The translations under genes and the position numbers were made by a program. A stretch of 5,245 nucleotides of DNA. Origin: Gammaproteobacteria bacterium. Its GTDB lineage: Bacteria; Pseudomonadota; Gammaproteobacteria; UBA9214. Of this stretch, positions 1 to 5,205 are shown piece by piece. The notes under the pieces were generated by a model. The model was not told the origin of the DNA. It searched no databases and saw only the letters and a program-made list of their open reading frames with translations. Positions within the stretch are counted from its first letter, which is position 1. Each line of letters starts with the position of its first letter. The DNA lies in assembly GCA_030632175.1 (NCBI GenBank), contig DAOVVG010000186.1, positions 1 through 5,245 on the forward strand. Reading direction: 5' to 3'.

Positions 1-20
1 ACAGTACATTCGAATATCAA

Positions 21-1154
21 TCATGTGTTTCTCAAGATCCTTATTTGTTCGTTGATCGGCTCAGTCACCGGCTTCAGCTTCTTGCGCATCACCGTACCAA
101 TGGCATCTGTTCTGGAAAAAACCGGATCCAGCACCGGTTCACCCAGCATCGCAAGGAATAACATTGCACGAACATAGCGGTCATCCTCAGGCAATGCATC
201 AACCAGCGCCTGTAAGGCCTGCCTCGCATCATCATCTTCAAATTCCCCGCTACCCGGCTCACCCGACAACCGTGCAACATCTTTTATATCAGACTTCCTG
301 GGCTTTGTTACAGGCAAGCAGGAGGAATAGGCATCCATGGCATGCATCAACTCTACCATGACATCCTGGTTGGAGGGCTTCTCCAGCACCTTCCCTGTAC
401 ATGCGAGATAAGACTGCCCGGCCGGACTCAGTAAACGGCATAGCTGCAGCGCAAACGGATTCTGTGCGTCCAGTAAATCAGCCAGTCGCCCGGTAATACT
501 TTTCCGCTCGGGATGTTCATCATGCTGTTCAGGCAATGCATCCGGCAAGGTCTGCAGAAAACCGACCAGGTACGCATTCTTGAGATGACCCTTTTCCCAC
601 AACCTGGTACGAACACCTTCACCAACAAGATCACCCTGCAACACCAGACTGACCGTCTTGATCTGACTGCCGGCCTCTTCTTCAAACGGCAGGAACTCAA
701 TCAGAAAGTCTGCCAGCACGGAACCCATTTTCCCGTTCACCACCGCTGCCTGTTGCAACATACAACGGGCATTATCAGATGTTTGGGAAGCCCACCAGGC
801 CCTTCGGGCAAGCTCATCGGTAATACCGGTTGCATTAACCACGGCCACCACGGCTTCCGGCTCACCCAGCATCAACAACGATTCAAGCACTTCATCCCGG
901 GCCTGCCCCATACGGGTCCAGCGCTTTAAATACACCGGGTAACCACCGGGAGAACCCAGCACATGACTGGACAGGGTTTCGCGCACTCTTCTTAGATAGG
1001 AGTCATCACGGCAATTCGGATTGAGCTTGACTTTTGCCTCGCCCTTTTCCGAGAGCGCAAACAGCGTCATGCGCGACTCATCGAGTCGGATCGCCTCTAT
1101 AGGGCTCGCCAGTAAAACATTAATCCGCAGCGCGTCTTCCGGCGTCAGCTCCAT
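21..1154 (-). CDS. dsrS: DsrS-like sulfur-oxidation-associated protein
   Basis: A 377-residue soluble protein that I recognise from memory as DsrS. Recognisable family features are the N-terminus MELTPEDALR, the block LGSPGGYPVYLKRW (residues 66-79), the LLMLGEPEAVVAVV segment (93-106) and the RRAWWA motif near 117-122. No signal peptide or membrane segment is visible, so it should be cytoplasmic. In Allochromatium vinosum dsrS is the last gene of the dsr operon (reverse dissimilatory sulfite reductase pathway, oxidation of stored sulfur). As I recall, it is not a catalytic component there and is thought to affect dsr expression after transcription; its molecular function is unknown. The ATG at 1154 fits the family N-terminus, although no convincing Shine-Dalgarno sequence precedes it. 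It lies 40 bp downstream of the Sel1-repeat gene, with no terminator between them, so co-transcription is likely. It appears intact. The identification rests on recalled similarity, not on a search. Confidence 0.75.
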   Translation of the reverse strand: MELTPEDALRINVLLASPIEAIRLDESRMTLFALSEKGEAKVKLNPNCRDDSYLRRVRETLSSHVLGSPGGYPVYLKRWTRMGQARDEVLESLLMLGEPEAVVAVVNATGITDELARRAWWASQTSDNARCMLQQAAVVNGKMGSVLADFLIEFLPFEEEAGSQIKTVSLVLQGDLVGEGVRTRLWEKGHLKNAYLVGFLQTLPDALPEQHDEHPERKSITGRLADLLDAQNPFALQLCRLLSPAGQSYLACTGKVLEKPSNQDVMVELMHAMDAYSSCLPVTKPRKSDIKDVARLSGEPGSGEFEDDDARQALQALVDALPEDDRYVRAMLFLAMLGEPVLDPVFSRTDAIGTVMRKKLKPVTEPINEQIRILRNT

Positions 1155-1194
1155 GACAATAATTCAGGGGTAAGGGCTGTACAGTGTGCGGCCG

Positions 1195-1629
1195 CTAGAG
1201 ATCAAAACCGGCTGCAGCATACAGGCGTTTGGCCTCTTCCGGATTCTTCTCAACACCGTTGCCCTCTTCATACATCAACGCAAGTGTCGTCAATGACCCC
1301 GCAAGCCCCTGATCGGCGGCCTTGCGAAACCACTCGGCTGCTTTAGCCGGGTCTTTTTCGACACACTCACCCTCGAGGTACATAAAACCGACACCGTGCT
1401 GCGCGATGGCATAGCCCTGCTCTGCGGCTGCCTGCATCATCTGGAAAGCGCGTTCATCACTGCGTACCACGCCCAGACCGTTCTGACACATAATGGCAAC
1501 CCGGTGTTGCGCGTCAGCATCACCGGCTTCAGCCAACGGAGACAGAAACTGCATGGCCAGTGAAAAGTTCTTTGCCTCAAAAGCCGCCACACCACTGGCG
1601 TATTCCGGGCTATTCAGTTCTACCGTCAT
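1195..1629 (-). CDS. Sel1-repeat (SLR) protein, upstream partner of dsrS
   Basis: A 144-residue soluble protein made almost wholly of Sel1-like repeats, the 36-residue TPR variant that forms helical pairs for protein-protein contacts. A degenerate helical pair (about residues 8-36) precedes three repeats at about 37-72, 73-108 and 109-143. Each carries the G-x-G-V/E linker (for example NGLGV, EGECV, EGNGV) and the A...W/Y/M..AA..G consensus; WFRKAADQG at 100-108 is the clearest match. There is no signal peptide, so it is probably cytoplasmic, unlike many Sel1 proteins. The start is set at 1629 because GAGGT (1639-1635) sits 5 nt upstream; the in-frame ATG at 1641 overlaps this ribosome-binding site and has none of its own. 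It precedes dsrS by 40 bp on the same strand. A scaffold or adaptor role for Dsr-related proteins is inference. The exact partner cannot be read from the sequence. Confidence 0.85.
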   Translation of the reverse strand: MTVELNSPEYASGVAAFEAKNFSLAMQFLSPLAEAGDADAQHRVAIMCQNGLGVVRSDERAFQMMQAAAEQGYAIAQHGVGFMYLEGECVEKDPAKAAEWFRKAADQGLAGSLTTLALMYEEGNGVEKNPEEAKRLYAAAGFDL

Positions 1630-1765
1630 ATCGCACCTCATTTGCCGGCCAAAATAATGACCATGACTCTGTTGGGATTTTTCCGTTGCCTACACTAACC
1701 ATTAAGCGCCCTGCATCGAATATCCATAAAGAGAGAATATGCCTGATTTTCATAAGGATACAGCC

Positions 1766-1849
1766 ATGATGACACACCGAAATCACTCTCCCCATAGGGA
1801 TATACGGGGTAAAAAAAGGCTCCTGTATACTTGCGCAGCATTGAACTAA
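1766..1849 (+). CDS. Possible 27-residue small ORF in the intergenic region
   Basis: An ATG-ATG start at 1766 is preceded by AAGGA (1753-1757) with 7 nt spacing, a normal ribosome-binding arrangement. The frame runs 27 codons to TAA at 1847-1849. The peptide is basic and His/Arg-rich at its N-terminal half (MMTHRNHSPHRDIRGKKR), ending CAALN, with no recognisable motif. It overlaps the only good -10 hexamer in this region, which argues against both being functional. It is recorded because of its ribosome-binding site; it may well be chance. Confidence 0.15.
   Translation: MMTHRNHSPHRDIRGKKRLLYTCAALN
1826..1831 (+). promoter_or_regulatory. Candidate -10 box for the 64-residue protein gene
   Basis: TATACT matches the sigma70 -10 consensus at five of six positions and would give a leader of roughly 105 nt before the ATG at 1943. 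The hexamer 17 nt upstream (TACGGG) is a poor -35, so either an activator is needed or this is a chance match. Confidence 0.25.
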
Positions 1850-1942
1850 CCTCATTCTAAACAATGACATCCATGGCCGCACAACTAAATAGTGCCAGCG
1901 CCAGCAACCAGCTTGAAACATAGACAGTACGAGGAGAAAGAG

Positions 1943-2137
1943 ATGAACCAGGAATACTATGACGCCGTCACAAAGATGGAAGGATTGAACGTTGACCCTG
2001 AATACGTACAGGGCTGGCAGGGTGGTTACCTGTTGAACCCGGAACGTGAAGAACAACGCGTTAACGAAGCCTATTCAGCCGGCTACGAGGATGGCAAGGC
2101 CCACAACATGGATAACTTCGATAACTGGAAGAAGTAA
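1943..2137 (+). CDS. Conserved-looking 64-residue acidic protein with duplicated YxxG(W/Y)xxG motif
   Basis: Encodes 64 residues, acidic and aromatic-rich, with no signal peptide or membrane segment. The ATG at 1943 is chosen because GAGGAG (1931-1936) lies 6 nt upstream; the open frame extends further upstream but without a ribosome-binding site. The body holds two copies of Y-x-x-G-(W/Y)-x-x-G, at 21-28 (YVQGWQGG) and 44-51 (YSAGYEDG), spaced 23 residues apart, with NPEREEQRVNEA between them and a DNFDNW tail. The Gly-aromatic pattern with an intervening NP recalls ribosome modulation factor and related small proteins, but the similarity is of layout only and I do not recognise a named family. 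It is a single-gene unit: divergent from the Sel1-dsrS pair, and ended 11 nt after its stop codon by a strong terminator. I am confident that it is a real gene, not of its function. Confidence 0.8.
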   Translation: MNQEYYDAVTKMEGLNVDPEYVQGWQGGYLLNPEREEQRVNEAYSAGYEDGKAHNMDNFDNWKK

Positions 2138-2148
2138 GCACTTCCACA

Positions 2149-2189
2149 AGGCATAAACAAAGGCGGGGTCACCCGCCTTTTTTATGCCT
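2149..2189. terminator. Bidirectional rho-independent terminator between convergent genes
   Basis: A perfect 9-bp stem AAAGGCGGG (2159-2167) / CCCGCCTTT (2172-2180) closes a GTCA loop and runs into TTT on the plus strand. Outer arms AGGCATAAA (2149-2157) and TTTATGCCT (2181-2189) are also perfectly complementary, with C2158 as the only bulge. A-rich and T-rich flanks on both sides let it serve the 64-residue protein gene on the plus strand and the 185-residue protein gene on the minus strand. The stop codon of the latter (2182-2184) lies inside the outer arm. Confidence 0.9.
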
Positions 2190-2739
2190 GTTCTTTGGCA
2201 AAGAGTTCTCTCAATGCCTTGTTCAACGGCTTTAGGGTTTCCGGCACCTCGATATCCATCACCTGGTCGGTGATCCACTGGTTGTCTTTTTCGCCCATCA
2301 CCGCTGTGACACATTCGCCAAAATAGCGCTTCATCGCGTAGCCCGGTTCCCCATCCGGCATGGGACATTCGGCATAGTTGGCACCCCGTTCATTGATCAG
2401 CTCAATGAGTGGCCCTCGATAATCACCCTGGCCCTCAGCATCAGCACGGTTTTCCTGCATGGTATTCGCCAGGTGCTTTGCCAGCGATGCAATAAATTCC
2501 TGCCGCTCATTCACATCAAGTGACTCTGACTTTTTGCGATCTGCCAGATGTAGCAGAAAGGCAAGAAACTCCGAGATGACATCCATACGTTGTGAGCGCG
2601 TATCGGTCTGGAAACCTTCATTCTCAAGATTCAACAGCCCTTGTTGGGCAATACGCCAGAGAATAAATGCAGCCGCACCGCCAACCTCATAAATTGTGCG
2701 TTCTCTGCCTTTGTTGCTCCATTTACTTTTAACTCTCAC
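2182..2739 (-). CDS. Conserved-looking hypothetical protein, 185 residues
   Basis: I do not recognise this family. The protein is 185 residues, soluble, and mostly helical by composition. It starts with a basic stretch (RVKSKWSNKGRERT, residues 2-15), followed by a Gly/Ala-rich hydrophobic helix (GGAAAFILWRIAQQGLL, about 20-36), a second helix FLAFLLHLADRKK (58-70), a charged middle and a C-terminal half holding the cysteines C125 and C143. The start is placed at GTG 2739, because GGGAG (2750-2746) lies 6 nt upstream. An ATG at 2814 in the same frame would add 25 residues, but those are translated from the palindromic repeat and lack a ribosome-binding site. It is convergent with the 64-residue gene and divergent from the Sfum_1244-type operon, so it stands as a one-gene unit here. 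The hydrophobic segments look like packed helices and not clear membrane spans. Function unknown. Confidence 0.75.
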   Translation of the reverse strand: MRVKSKWSNKGRERTIYEVGGAAAFILWRIAQQGLLNLENEGFQTDTRSQRMDVISEFLAFLLHLADRKKSESLDVNERQEFIASLAKHLANTMQENRADAEGQGDYRGPLIELINERGANYAECPMPDGEPGYAMKRYFGECVTAVMGEKDNQWITDQVMDIEVPETLKPLNKALRELFAKEQA

Positions 2740-2750
2740 TTCAATCTCCC
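2740..2750 (-). promoter_or_regulatory. Ribosome-binding site that fixes the GTG start at 2739
   Basis: On the minus strand GGGAG (2750-2746) is followed by ATTGAA and then GTG. This is the only Shine-Dalgarno-like sequence near any candidate start of this frame, and it supports the 185-residue over the 210-residue protein. Confidence 0.65.
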
Positions 2751-2767
2751 GGAACCAGCGATTCGTA

Positions 2768-2847
2768 GGATGGGTAAAGCGAAGCGTACCCATCAGGGTT
2801 GGCATTCTGTACATGACGGGTACGACGCGTTGCTCCTTTACCCTTCC
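2768..2847. repeat. Pair of inverted REP-like palindromic arms (BIME-like)
   Basis: The left arm (2768-2795) contains the hairpin GATGGGTA (2769-2776) / TACCCATC (2787-2794) around AAGCGAAGCG. The right arm (2814-2847) reads TGACGGGTACG...TTTACCCTTCC, and its reverse complement aligns with the left arm (GGAAGGGTAAAG / GGATGGGTAAAG at one end, GTACCCGTCA / GTACCCATCA at the other), with a small insertion in the middle. The two arms face each other across an 18-bp spacer, the arrangement of a bacterial interspersed mosaic element. Motifs of the type GGGTA-AAGCG-TACCC are, to my recollection, dispersed in many copies in sulfur-oxidising and related proteobacteria. It sits between divergent genes and is probably non-coding. 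Confidence 0.7.
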
Positions 2848-2850
2848 TGC

Positions 2851-2872
2851 AGTGAGGGTTCCTCGCTATAAA
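2851..2872 (+). promoter_or_regulatory. Inverted repeat abutting a possible -10 box upstream of the three-gene operon
   Basis: AGTGAGG (2851-2857) and CCTCGCT (2861-2867) form a 7-bp stem with one G-T wobble around GTT. It runs directly into TATAAA (2867-2872), a fair -10 hexamer. The region 17 nt upstream (TTCCTG) is a weak -35. If used, the transcript would start near 2880 and the inverted repeat could be an operator; this is tentative. Confidence 0.25.
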
Positions 2873-2945
2873 TGATCTCAATGTAGCGACAATCAGGAGC
2901 GCATGCTAGCATGGAATTATCAACGGTTTCAGCAAGGTAATCCGC

Positions 2946-4031
2946 GTGTCAGCTCCTGGTCATACAGCCACACCTGCTACAGCTGTCGAAATCAGCGACC
3001 TGCTGCCGACACTCGAGGCGGTACGTATCAATTGCCATATTGCGGATGCAAAACACGCCACAGACTATACGCTCTGCGTATACCTGCTGAAGATGCGCGA
3101 GTACTTCCGCTGGGAAAACAGTATTCCGTTCAATGAGAATCTGCCTCATCAGGAACTCACCAACTGGCTGACCAGCAGGGAAAGCCAGTGGGAGTCACTG
3201 GAAGGGAATGACTTCGAACAAGTCCCGGTACAGGGCATGTCGCATGATCCGTTTGATGCAGAAACCATCAACCATGCTCTCAACAAGCTGGGCTACGTCT
3301 ACAGCAGCGGCTATGGCCGCAATATGAAACCGATGTTTTACCTGGGCGAACTGGAATCACGCGAGACACACGATGGCTACACGCTGGTCGTATCCGGCAA
3401 GGAACATGCACGTGACCTCGCCTCTCCACCGGGCATGAGTCTTGGAAGGACCATCTTCGTGCGGCGTGAATCGCTGCGCCGCATGTTGTGGGAAAAGATT
3501 GAAGAATGGCGCTGGAATAAACCTGCCAATGCCATGCAAAATGCGCTGGGTTGCTATGATTTCGACAATACGGCCGGGCAATCACTGGACGCCATGACCA
3601 ACAATGAACTGCAGTCAGTAAAACTTCACGAGATAGGCGAAGTAAAAGCCGGCGAACTGCTGGGTGGTGAGTGGGAAGCAATGCTCGCCACCATGCCGCA
3701 CAGCAAGGCTGAAATCATGGTGCGCTCCGTTCGCGACCATCTGGCCGATGCCCTGTCAACGCTCCCCGGTCTGTTGTCCAGCAACAATACTGCGTCACTG
3801 CACTTCTACGTCGCAAATATGGCAAATATGCGCAAAGACCTGTTTCCGAAACTGCTGGACGCCTATGAAGGCTGGACTGTCACCGGTAATACCCGGCCAC
3901 TTGAACAGTTGACCGACGAGGCTGCGGCACATTGGCAACTGCTGGCTGAAAAGATGCTTGCGACATACCGGGAAAAGGGCCGCGAATGCCAGCAGGCACT
4001 GATCTCGCTCATTGAAGCAAACACCCTGTAA
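2946..4031 (+). CDS. Sfum_1244 family protein (uncharacterised)
   Basis: A 361-residue soluble protein that I match, from memory, to the uncharacterised Sfum_1244 family. Family-like blocks are DYTLCVYLLKMREYFRWE (40-57), the DPFDAE..N segment (101-109), GYTLVVSGKEHARDL (144-158) with SPPGMSLGRTIFVRRESLRR just after it (160-179), the W-rich EEWRWNKP (186-193) and CYDFD (203-207). A striking LHEIGEVKAGELLG block at 227-240 contains an H-E-x-x-E arrangement (H228, E229, E232) that could bind metal, though no fold is established. There is no signal peptide. The start is GTG at 2946, with AAGG (2934-2937) 8 nt upstream; the next in-frame ATG is at residue 50, inside a conserved block. It is first of three closely spaced plus-strand genes; the 2-oxoglutarate oxygenase follows after 26 bp. 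Biochemical role unknown. Confidence 0.7.
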   Translation: MSAPGHTATPATAVEISDLLPTLEAVRINCHIADAKHATDYTLCVYLLKMREYFRWENSIPFNENLPHQELTNWLTSRESQWESLEGNDFEQVPVQGMSHDPFDAETINHALNKLGYVYSSGYGRNMKPMFYLGELESRETHDGYTLVVSGKEHARDLASPPGMSLGRTIFVRRESLRRMLWEKIEEWRWNKPANAMQNALGCYDFDNTAGQSLDAMTNNELQSVKLHEIGEVKAGELLGGEWEAMLATMPHSKAEIMVRSVRDHLADALSTLPGLLSSNNTASLHFYVANMANMRKDLFPKLLDAYEGWTVTGNTRPLEQLTDEAAAHWQLLAEKMLATYREKGRECQQALISLIEANTL

Positions 4032-4057
4032 CACCGACAGCGATAAAACCACCTCCC

Positions 4058-4669
4058 ATGCCCACCCCGTCACCCTCAGGCAAACCGCCGTTACAAACAC
4101 TGACAGAGGTCAAGGCGCATACCTTCATCTTTGAGAAACAAAAAGCACTGCCCCTTGATATATGTAACGAAATGATCCGCCGCTTTGAAGAAAATACCGA
4201 CGACCAGTATACCGGGCGTATCGGACAAACCGTTCAGCAGGAAACCAGCATCAAACGTTCCACCGACCTGGTGGTCAGCGGCAAGGAACACTGGAAGGAT
4301 ATTGACCGCGAACTGTTCCGCTCACTGGGACAGGCCATCCAGGAATTCCGGGAAACCTATCCGTTCTTCAAAGGACCGTTCAAGGACAGTGGTTATGCCA
4401 TACAGCGCACCAACCCGGGCGAGTTCTATCACTGGCACATTGATGGTGGCAGCCACGACTTTAGCCAGCGGCAACTGGTCGCAGTCTGGTACCTGAATGA
4501 TGTACCCGGACCAGGCGGTGAAACAGAGTTTTCACATCAAGGCGTACAGATTAAACCGCAGGCCGGGAAGCTGCTGCTGTTTCCACCCTTCTGGACACAT
4601 GAACACCGGGGCGCCACCCTCAAGCAGGGGGTGAAATATATTGCGACCACCTGGGTGGTTTTTGCCTGA
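4058..4669 (+). CDS. 2-oxoglutarate/Fe(II)-dependent dioxygenase, prolyl-4-hydroxylase type
   Basis: A 203-residue protein of the P4H-like 2OG-Fe(II) oxygenase superfamily. Such enzymes couple decarboxylation of 2-oxoglutarate to succinate with hydroxylation of a substrate. The double-stranded beta-helix occupies about 108-203. Iron ligands are H127 and D129 in YHWHIDGG (124-131) and H183 in THEHRG (180-185); K193, ten residues later in GVKY, is placed to bind the 2-oxoglutarate carboxylate, the same H-to-K spacing as in collagen prolyl hydroxylase. YLNDVPGPGGETEF (145-158) is the usual strand-turn with the conserved GGET. The N-terminal part (about 22-100) is helical and includes RSTDLVVSGKEH (67-78). 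There is no signal peptide. It lies 26 bp after the Sfum_1244-type gene and 16 bp before the acetyltransferase gene. No clear Shine-Dalgarno precedes the ATG, suggesting translation coupled to the upstream gene. The substrate (peptide, amino acid or small molecule) cannot be read from the sequence. Confidence 0.88.
   Translation: MPTPSPSGKPPLQTLTEVKAHTFIFEKQKALPLDICNEMIRRFEENTDDQYTGRIGQTVQQETSIKRSTDLVVSGKEHWKDIDRELFRSLGQAIQEFRETYPFFKGPFKDSGYAIQRTNPGEFYHWHIDGGSHDFSQRQLVAVWYLNDVPGPGGETEFSHQGVQIKPQAGKLLLFPPFWTHEHRGATLKQGVKYIATTWVVFA
4645..4663 (+). terminator. Weak terminator-like hairpin at the 3' end of the oxygenase gene
   Basis: ACCACC (4646-4651) and GGTGGT (4654-4659) are perfectly complementary and are followed by TTTT (4660-4663), all inside the last codons of the oxygenase gene. 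The tight loop leaves about five stable pairs (six with a G-T pair at the base), so termination would be partial at best. It could lower expression of the acetyltransferase gene relative to the two genes before it, or be a chance product of the coding sequence. Confidence 0.2.
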
Positions 4670-4685
4670 CGACCTGTTGTGCAAC

Positions 4686-5123
4686 ATGAAAGTCATTGAG
4701 CCATCGACCCCCGAAGAGTATCAACGTTATTACGAGCTACGCTGGAAAATTCTGCGCTCCCCCTGGAACCAGCCCCGTGGCAGCGAACAGGATGATATGG
4801 AGCAATCCAGCCATCATTTAATGATCGTCGAGAATGATCATGACGTCATTGCAGTGGGACGGTTGCATTTCAACAGCATACGCGAGGCACAATTCCGCTA
4901 CATGGCTGTCGATATCGCACAGCAACGCCGGGGGGCTGGCACGTTGCTACTGGAGGCACTGGAAAGCAAGGCGGCTGAACTGGGTGCAGCCTGCATCGTA
5001 CTGGACGCGCGGGAACATGCGCTGCGCTTCTACCACAAACAGGGTTATCAGGCAGAGGGTCCCGGGCAGGTGCTCTTTAACACCATTCCCCATGTTAAAA
5101 TGAGAAAATATATTATTCTGTAA
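4686..5123 (+). CDS. GNAT family N-acetyltransferase
   Basis: A 145-residue protein with the single GNAT fold, which transfers the acetyl group of acetyl-CoA to an amine. The acetyl-CoA pyrophosphate-binding motif Q/R-x-x-G-x-G is QRRGAG (80-85), preceded by the beta-4 strand FRYMAVD (70-76) and followed by helix LLLEALESKAAELG (87-100). Motif B is ALRFYHKQGYQAEG (112-125), with the usual FY..GY signature. The N-terminal part has YELRWKILRSPW (16-27) and GSEQDD (32-37), as in GNAT proteins whose substrate is not known. The start is set at ATG 4686: the frame opens upstream with a TTG at 4641, but that would overlap the oxygenase gene. No clear ribosome-binding site is present, which suits translational coupling across the 16-bp gap. 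It is the last gene of the putative operon. The substrate cannot be inferred. Confidence 0.88.
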   Translation: MKVIEPSTPEEYQRYYELRWKILRSPWNQPRGSEQDDMEQSSHHLMIVENDHDVIAVGRLHFNSIREAQFRYMAVDIAQQRRGAGTLLLEALESKAAELGAACIVLDAREHALRFYHKQGYQAEGPGQVLFNTIPHVKMRKYIIL

Positions 5124-5131
5124 GGGCGGCC

Positions 5132-5147
5132 TGCAATCGCGATTGCA
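5132..5147. repeat. Perfect 16-bp palindrome, candidate operator
   Basis: TGCAATCG (5132-5139) is followed at once by its exact reverse complement CGATTGCA (5140-5147). With no loop it is better suited to binding a dimeric protein than to forming an RNA hairpin. It lies 8 bp after the acetyltransferase stop codon and 17 bp upstream of the -35 box at 5165, a position expected for an activator site or an upstream operator. No regulator is identified. Confidence 0.5.
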
Positions 5148-5164
5148 AAGCACTCCTGCAGCAA

Positions 5165-5193
5165 TTGACACATCTAGTATCCAGAAATATCAA
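5165..5193 (+). promoter_or_regulatory. Sigma70-type promoter facing out of the window
   Basis: A perfect -35 hexamer TTGACA (5165-5170) is followed after 17 bp by TATCAA (5188-5193), four of six positions of the -10 consensus. Transcription would begin near 5200 and run off the right end, so the gene it serves is not visible. This is the best hexamer pair I found in the window. Confidence 0.45.
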
Positions 5194-5205
5194 ATGCGAC
5201 ACCGC

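Larger units (their letters stand above)
1630..1942. other. Divergent intergenic region between the Sel1-dsrS unit and the 64-residue protein gene
   Basis: About 310 bp without a convincing gene. It must hold promoters for both flanking units. On the plus strand I see a good -10 hexamer TATACT (1826-1831) without a matching -35 box. On the minus strand no hexamer pair stands out. A run of seven A (1811-1817) and a GC-rich near-palindrome around CCCC (1790-1793) and GGGG (1806-1809) are the only other structure. Two short ATG-initiated frames (1766-1849 and 1864-1923) fall here; only the first has a ribosome-binding site. Confidence 0.6.

Noticed and set aside
513..929. A 138-codon plus-strand frame inside dsrS.
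   Set aside because: It is antisense to a recognised full-length gene, and the translation has no protein-like features.
1864..1923. A 19-codon ATG frame (MTSMAAQLNSASASNQLET) just upstream of the 64-residue protein gene, as a leader peptide.
   Set aside because: It has no ribosome-binding site and low-complexity content; the downstream gene has its own strong site.
1610..2056. A 148-codon minus-strand frame across the intergenic region and the 64-residue gene.
   Set aside because: It opposes a well-supported small gene, has repetitive hydrophobic/Cys composition typical of antisense frames, and overlaps the Sel1 gene start.
2182..2814. The 210-residue version of the unknown minus-strand protein.
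   Set aside because: Its first 25 residues are translated from the palindromic repeat, and the ribosome-binding site supports GTG at 2739.
2903..3136. A 77-codon plus-strand frame starting at ATG 2903 near AGGAG.
   Set aside because: The spacing to AGGAG is only 3 nt, and the frame overlaps the N-terminal part of the Sfum_1244-type protein in another frame; its translation looks random and Cys/Arg-rich.
4641..4685. A TTG start giving a 160-residue acetyltransferase.
   Set aside because: It would overlap the oxygenase gene, adds a non-GNAT tail, and has no ribosome-binding advantage over ATG 4686.
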